This document shows, piece after piece, positions 60,026 through 64,000 of a stretch of 64,000 nucleotides of DNA. A program made the position numbers and the translations under genes. The DNA is from Sandaracinobacteroides saxicola. Lineage in GTDB: Bacteria; Pseudomonadota; Alphaproteobacteria; Sphingomonadales; Sphingomonadaceae. How positions within the stretch are numbered: position 1 is the first letter of the stretch; the number at the start of each line of letters is the position of its first letter. Below the pieces are notes generated by a model, which was not told the origin of the DNA, did not search any database, and saw only the letters and a program-made list of their open reading frames with translations. The stretch spans positions 1,798,001 to 1,862,000 of the forward strand of contig NZ_CP059851.1 of NCBI RefSeq assembly GCF_014117445.1, written 5' to 3'.

Positions 60026-61654
60026 ATGCCGCCCATGGAAGCTGCCGGCGCCGGGCCCCGGATCGACGTCGCTGCCCTGATGGCAGCGCTCGATGCCGCG
60101 ACCGCCGATGCCGCCCGGGTGCGGGCGATCAACGCCGATCTCGAAGCGCGCAACGCACTCCTCGAGCTGCAGAACGAGAAGATGCGCCGGGCGCTCTACG
60201 GGCCGCGGTCGGAGCGCAGCCGGCAGCTCGTCGACCAGATGGAACTCGGCTTCGAGGAACTGGAGACCACCGCCAGCGAGGACGAGGCGCTTGGCCTCCT
60301 GGCCGCGGCACGAACCAGCGTTGCGCCGTTCGAGCGCCGCCGCCCGGCCCGCAAGCCGCTGCCCGAGCACCTGCCGCGCGAGCGGGTGGTCATCCCGGCC
60401 CCGTGTGCCTGCCCGTCCTGTGGCGGAACACGGCTCTCGAAGCTCGGCGAGGACGTCACCGAGACGCTTGAGGTGATCCCGCGCCAGTGGAAGGTGGTGC
60501 AGACCGTGCGCGAGAAGGTCTCCTGCCGGGACTGCGAGGCGATCACGCAGCCGCCGGCGCCGTTCCATGTGACGCCGCGCAGCCTGTTCGGCCCGGCGTT
60601 CCTCGCCATGCTGCTCTTCGAGAAGTTCGGCCAGCACCAGCCCCTCAACCGCCAGCGCGACCGCTATGCCCGCGAAGGCGTCGAGCTCAGCCTTGCCACC
60701 CTTGCCGACCAGGTCGGCGCCTGCACGGCGGCACTGACGCCGCTGCACCGGCTGATCGAGGCCCATGTCCTGGCGGCCGAGCGCCTCCACGGCGACGATA
60801 CCACCGTGCCGGTGCTGGCCCGTGACAAGACCGATACGGGACGCCTCTGGGTCTATGCACGCGATGACCGGCCCTTTGGCGGCACCGGTCCGCCGGCAGC
60901 GATCTTCCGCTACTCGCGTGACCGACGGGGCGAGCATCCGTTGGCGCATCTCGAGGGCTGGCATGGCATCCTTCAGGCCGACGCCTATGCAGGCTACAAT
61001 CGGCTGTTCGATGCCGATCGCAAGCCGCTGCCGGTCCAGCGCGCCCTGTGCTGGGCCCATGCCCGGCGCCACTTCTTCGAGCTTGCCGATGCCGCGGCGC
61101 AGCTCAAGAAGCGGCGGCGCACACAGCCGGTGGTCGCACCGCTGGCCGTCGAAGCCGTGCGCCGCATCGATGCGATCTTCGCCGTCGAGCGCGCCGTCCT
61201 TGGCCACAGCGCCGAGGAACGGCGTCTCGCGCGGCAGCAGCACGCCGCGCCGCTTGTGGCCGACCTGCACCACTGGCTGCAGCAGCAGCGTGCCACCCTG
61301 TCCCGCGGCTCGCCGGTGGCCAAGGCGATGGACTACATGCTCGGCGACTGGCCGGCCTTTGCCGCCTTCCTCGACGATGGCCGCATCTGCCTGACCAACA
61401 ACGCGGCGGAACGGGCGCTGCGTCCCGTCGCGCTGGGCCGCAAGGCCTGGCTGTTCGCCGGCTCCGACCGCGGCGGCCAGCGCGCCGCCTTCATGTTCGG
61501 GCTGATCGCCACCGCCCGGCTCAACGACGTCGATCCGCAGGCCTGGCTCGCCGACGTCCTCGCCCGCATCGCCAGCATCCCGCAGCAGCGCCTTGCCGAA
61601 CTGCTGCCCTGGAACTGGAAGACCGCGCAGGACCGGCTGCCGATCGCCGCCTGA
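60026..61654 (+). CDS. tnpC: IS66 TnpC (DDE transposase)
   Basis: A 542-residue transposase. An N-terminal leucine-rich coiled coil (ADLEARNALLELQNEKMR), a zinc-finger-like CxxC block (PCACPSCGGTRLSKLG, later CRDCEA), then the DDE domain with Asp in HGDDTTVPVL and ILQADAYAGYN, and Glu in TNNAAERALRPVALG. The reading frame is intact, so the element may be active. Confidence 0.95.
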   Translation: MPPMEAAGAGPRIDVAALMAALDAATADAARVRAINADLEARNALLELQNEKMRRALYGPRSERSRQLVDQMELGFEELETTASEDEALGLLAAARTSVAPFERRRPARKPLPEHLPRERVVIPAPCACPSCGGTRLSKLGEDVTETLEVIPRQWKVVQTVREKVSCRDCEAITQPPAPFHVTPRSLFGPAFLAMLLFEKFGQHQPLNRQRDRYAREGVELSLATLADQVGACTAALTPLHRLIEAHVLAAERLHGDDTTVPVLARDKTDTGRLWVYARDDRPFGGTGPPAAIFRYSRDRRGEHPLAHLEGWHGILQADAYAGYNRLFDADRKPLPVQRALCWAHARRHFFELADAAAQLKKRRRTQPVVAPLAVEAVRRIDAIFAVERAVLGHSAEERRLARQQHAAPLVADLHHWLQQQRATLSRGSPVAKAMDYMLGDWPAFAAFLDDGRICLTNNAAERALRPVALGRKAWLFAGSDRGGQRAAFMFGLIATARLNDVDPQAWLADVLARIASIPQQRLAELLPWNWKTAQDRLPIAA

Positions 61655-61845
61655 CCATTACCGGCCACCGCCTGCGGCACTCACCGAATGCATACGCGGC
61701 ACAAGGTGTCAGCCGCCTAGCAATGGACTGCTCAAACGCTGCCGAGGCTTCGAAAGCAGCCGCAGTGCTGCGATCTACGTGATGGGACCTCTTGGTGGAT
61801 TGAGATGCCTGTAGTCAGGATCGGCTCAGCAACCGCGCGGCTCGG

Positions 61846-62493
61846 TCAGTGCGGTAACCCGATTATCAGTCCAGGACTCCCGTTCAGCCCCTCAGCCCGG
61901 ATCTCCAAACGCCAGGCGCTCCCGCGTGTGAGCGTGAGGTGAGGTTGACAATCTGCAGCGATGGTCTTCAGCGCATCACTTGGCCCTAAAGAGGCTGGCA
62001 GTGTCAAAACGATCTCCTGCACTGCCCCCAGACCACACCCATGCTGCAGGTCGCCGCGCCTCTCCGGCGGCCAATCGATCGGTGGTGCTGAACCCGGAGA
62101 CCGGAACATCATGGGTTGTCGGAAATCGTCGCTATCTTCCGCAACGGCAATCGCCATACCGTCGGGAAGATAGGGCGGCGAGAACGCCCAGGTCGATATG
62201 GCCGGCTCGGCAGCCAAGGTCGTTGCTCGCCAAGCAATTCCGAATGGGCAAGCGTCGTTGGTTCGCCAAAGCGAGCGATCATAAAGACCCGTTCTTCTGA
62301 TCGGAGGACTTAGCGCAGCCTGAGGGTCGTCCACCCACAGCAATTCGAGAAACATGTTGTCGAAGCCGTAGCAAACGTTCCGCGTGCCTTGGCCCTCGTG
62401 CGTGCGCCGATAGGTTTCTACGAGGCCTAACGCATTCATCCGGTCGATTGCGGGCCCATCGGGATCGATGAGCATAAAGATGTGGTCGATCAT
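61846..62493 (-). CDS. VOC/glyoxalase-like domain protein
   Basis: A 215-residue protein with the VOC-type opening MIDHIFMLIDPDGPAIDRM and a second strand set around NVCYGFDNMFLELLWVDD, where Glu may be a metal ligand. It resembles the PF13468 glyoxalase-like type. It is in the reverse orientation to the IS66 element and lies 160 nt from it. Substrate unknown. Confidence 0.75.
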   Translation of the reverse strand: MIDHIFMLIDPDGPAIDRMNALGLVETYRRTHEGQGTRNVCYGFDNMFLELLWVDDPQAALSPPIRRTGLYDRSLWRTNDACPFGIAWRATTLAAEPAISTWAFSPPYLPDGMAIAVAEDSDDFRQPMMFRSPGSAPPIDWPPERRGDLQHGCGLGAVQEIVLTLPASLGPSDALKTIAADCQPHLTLTRGSAWRLEIRAEGLNGSPGLIIGLPH

Positions 62494-62735
62494 GGCTGCT
62501 TCTCTGATCTTATCAAAAACAGCTGGTTGAAGGCTCGCTTACCGACAAAATCCAAGCATCATCGCCTTACGAACTAAGGTTCAGCAGTGAGGTGTCGTTC
62601 GACATCGCCCATGCCAAAGCCAACATAAGTCAAGCCGGTTCGTATTATCATTTGCTATAGGATCCGCATTTTAAACTGCCAGCTTGGTACCGGCGGCTCC
62701 CGTTTACCGCGTTCGCATGATGAGGTGTAGCCTCG
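62494..62735. promoter_or_regulatory. Divergent spacer between the VOC and receiver genes
   Basis: About 240 bases, AT-richer than average (for example 62500-62560 and 62640-62670), with no supported gene. Both flanking genes are transcribed outward, so it must hold both promoters. Confidence 0.4.
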
Positions 62736-63101
62736 ATGTCGCATGCACTTATCATCGAAGACGAGTGGGCTCTTGCCCTTTTGTTGCAAGAAGCCCTCAA
62801 GCAAATGGGATACTCGGAATTCGACATGGTCCCCTCTGTGAGAGGTGCCATCGAGGCTGCTCAGCGGCGTTGTCCTGACCTTATTGTGGCCGACCACCGG
62901 ATCATCGACGGCACAGGCACCGACGCAGTTCTCACCATTTGCGCTGACAAGCCAATACCGGTCATTTTCGTCACCGCCAGCGGTTCTGAGGTCCGCGAAC
63001 GTTTGCCGGACGCTTTGATAATCGAAAAGCCTTTCGACCTTTCCGTCCTTCGCGCGGGCGTGGCAGAAGCGTCGCTGCGTCCATTTCGGTCCCCTACCTA
63101 G
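62736..63101 (+). CDS. Stand-alone response-regulator receiver protein
   Basis: A 121-residue CheY-like domain with no output domain. Acidic pocket in ALIIEDEWA (Glu/Asp at 8-10), phospho-acceptor Asp in LIVADHRIIDG (about 54), Thr/Ser in VIFVTAS and Lys in IEKPF (about 103). Single-domain receivers of this type are frequent in alphaproteobacterial stress networks. No histidine kinase lies nearby. Confidence 0.9.
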   Translation: MSHALIIEDEWALALLLQEALKQMGYSEFDMVPSVRGAIEAAQRRCPDLIVADHRIIDGTGTDAVLTICADKPIPVIFVTASGSEVRERLPDALIIEKPFDLSVLRAGVAEASLRPFRSPT

Positions 63102-63177
63102 GCAGAGGGGTCTTCGTCGGCCTCGGGATTGGCAGAATGATGTGTGCGGGGAAGCGGAGATCCAACAATCCATTGTG

Positions 63178-63603
63178 TCATTCCGATTGACCAGGATCCT
63201 TGGGCCAAACGTCTGAAGGTATATCGTCGAGCAGGGTCTTCCCGCTGGCGAAGCGCCGACCGAGGGTTTCAACGAACCCTTCATAGCGCTGGCGACCCTT
63301 CACCTGCGCGGCCGCCTGATCCGCTTCGGGCAGCGGCGGTGTGACAGACAGCCAAAAGCGCACGAACAAGGTCAGCGCCTCTGTCGTCAGCCCCGTGTTG
63401 CGCTCAAGCCGCTGGAGCTGTCGCGACAAACGATCGAGCCGCCGCGCAAACGCTGCCTCCATGCGGTCGGCACCGTCCGGCGACAGGTAGGACGCCACCG
63501 CTGCTTCCACGATGGCCGAACGAGAGATGCGACGCCTGATCGCCAGCTCGTCGACCTGCTTGGCGAGCGCAGGCGGAAAATACACGTTAAGCCGGGTTCG
63601 CAA
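63178..63603 (-). CDS. CopG-family ribbon-helix-helix protein of the ICE
   Basis: A 141-residue protein. TTG 63603 has AGGAG 8 nt upstream and gives the usual start RTRLNVYFPPALAKQVDELA; GTG 63633 is in frame. The RHH fold is followed by RRISRSAIVEAAVASYLSPD and a coiled coil (RRLDRLSRQLQRLERNTG). It normally lies between traG and trbB. Here trbB is 4.8 kb away. Confidence 0.88.
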   Translation of the reverse strand: MRTRLNVYFPPALAKQVDELAIRRRISRSAIVEAAVASYLSPDGADRMEAAFARRLDRLSRQLQRLERNTGLTTEALTLFVRFWLSVTPPLPEADQAAAQVKGRQRYEGFVETLGRRFASGKTLLDDIPSDVWPKDPGQSE

Positions 63604-63613
63604 GGGCGATCTC

Positions 63614-64000
63614 CTAGAGCTTGATACCGTCACCGGGATCGAGCGATGCTTGCCGCGCGATCCGCTGCATCTGGCGGCTCAGGGCTGCCTGCTTGGCCGC
63701 GTCGGTTTGCGCGTCATCAACGATCGAGAACTCTTTTGCGGGCGGTGCTGTCTCTTCTGGGGCGATCGCGACGTGCTGGGGCAGTTCCGGCTCGCGGCGC
63801 AGCCCGCCATTGGCTGCGTCGTCCAGGGCCTTGACGATCCTGGCGATATCAGCCGGATTGGCGACGGCGGCGCATCCGGCCCAATTGTCAGGACGCACTG
63901 CGTCAACCGCAGGGTTCGGAGTGTTCATGATCCGCTCCGCAAAACGTCGGTCTTCGAAGTAGCGCGCCTTCTTCGCGCGGATTGGGCGGACGCCGGCCAC
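63614..64000 (-). CDS. traG: TraG/VirD4 coupling protein, C-terminal part (partial)
   Basis: 128 residues to the stop at 63614; the rest lies outside the window. PIRAKKARYFEDRRFAERI is the conserved block before the C-terminal tail of TraG in these elements, followed by a Pro/Glu-rich linker and a short helix (ALSRQMQRIARQASLDPGDG). TraG feeds relaxosome DNA into the mating channel. Its stop lies 10 nt before the CopG start. Confidence 0.88.
   Translation of the reverse strand: MAGVRPIRAKKARYFEDRRFAERIMNTPNPAVDAVRPDNWAGCAAVANPADIARIVKALDDAANGGLRREPELPQHVAIAPEETAPPAKEFSIVDDAQTDAAKQAALSRQMQRIARQASLDPGDGIKL

Larger units (their letters stand above)
59222..61683 (+). mobile_element. IS66-family insertion sequence
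   Basis: The element carries tnpA, tnpB and tnpC in the IS66 order and totals about 2.46 kb, normal for the family. Proposed ends start with TGAGTGC on the left (59222) and its complement GCACTCA on the right (61677-61683), with weak matches further in. No 8-bp target duplication is visible, so the exact ends are uncertain. Confidence 0.75.

Noticed and set aside
59816-61273. Long minus-strand frame (485 codons) across tnpB and tnpC
   Set aside because: It is antisense to clear IS66 motifs. High GC removes stops from the opposite strand, and the translation is Arg/Gly-rich with no family resemblance.
58690-63101. Treating the whole insert as one composite transposon
   Set aside because: Only one IS copy is present, gene directions are mixed, and no matching ends were found at 58.4 and 63.1 kb.
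1-64000. tRNA, rRNA, CRISPR array, integrase or att site
   Set aside because: No cloverleaf, rRNA block, regular repeat array or recombinase was recognised by eye. A covariance-model scan would be decisive for tRNAs.

Overview
The window looks like a high-GC alphaproteobacterium of the Sphingomonadales (Sphingomonas, Sphingobium or Novosphingobium type). The evidence is the sphingomonad-style TonB-dependent receptor, the GTG/TTG starts, a Dps and Fe/Mn-SOD set, and a trb conjugation module of the kind found in alphaproteobacterial integrative and conjugative elements (ICEs). No tRNA, rRNA, CRISPR array, integrase or att site was recognised.

Region 1 (about 1-14.8 kb) is a catabolic island. 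Two arms on the minus strand and one on the plus strand encode a secreted S33 hydrolase, a TonB-dependent receptor, a POT-type oligopeptide transporter, a second MFS transporter and a periplasmic SxxK serine hydrolase with a membrane tail. They also encode a PLP dehydratase, a D-threonine-aldolase-like enzyme, an ornithine-cyclodeaminase/ketimine-reductase-like enzyme, a dipeptide epimerase, an acyl-CoA ligase and a MaoC-type hydratase. Two distant promoters carry a nearly identical 20-bp palindrome (6451-6470 and 14763-14782, 19/20 identical), and a looser version precedes the S33 hydrolase (181-206). This suggests one regulon for uptake and breakdown of a peptide-like compound with D- or beta-hydroxy amino acids. 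The substrate is inferred, not shown.

Region 2 (14.8-27 kb) starts with a decayed stretch that ends in a MmyB-like regulator remnant. It continues with LysR/quinone reductase, GNAT, LysR/SDR/RidA, small proteins, an MGMT-family protein, SRPBCC, HxlR, a DsbA-like isomerase, a second SDR, a YciI/ECF42 sigma pair and a glutathione transferase.

Region 3 (27-47.6 kb) is a redox-stress and efflux region. A Dps-multicopper-oxidase pair, in which the oxidase is fused to a C-terminal beta-barrel-like domain, follows a tightly overlapping minus-strand operon. That operon runs isochorismatase-like hydrolase, quinone oxidoreductase, membrane cNMP-binding protein, superoxide dismutase, EmrB, EmrA, dihaem cytochrome c and a small membrane protein. 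Two AraC regulators follow, then a second operon: flavin monooxygenase, isochorismatase-fold hydrolase, EmrA, EmrB and a NodT-type outer-membrane factor. The two operons reuse the same parts, as if they handle related redox-active aromatics.

Region 4 (47.6-64 kb) is an ICE conjugation module. A LysR regulator and an entry-exclusion-like small protein flank a minus-strand run from trbB through trbI to a DUF2274 gene. TraG (partial) and a CopG-type protein lie at the right edge. They are separated from trbB by about 4.8 kb holding a DUF1993 protein, a complete IS66-family element, a VOC protein and a lone response-regulator receiver.
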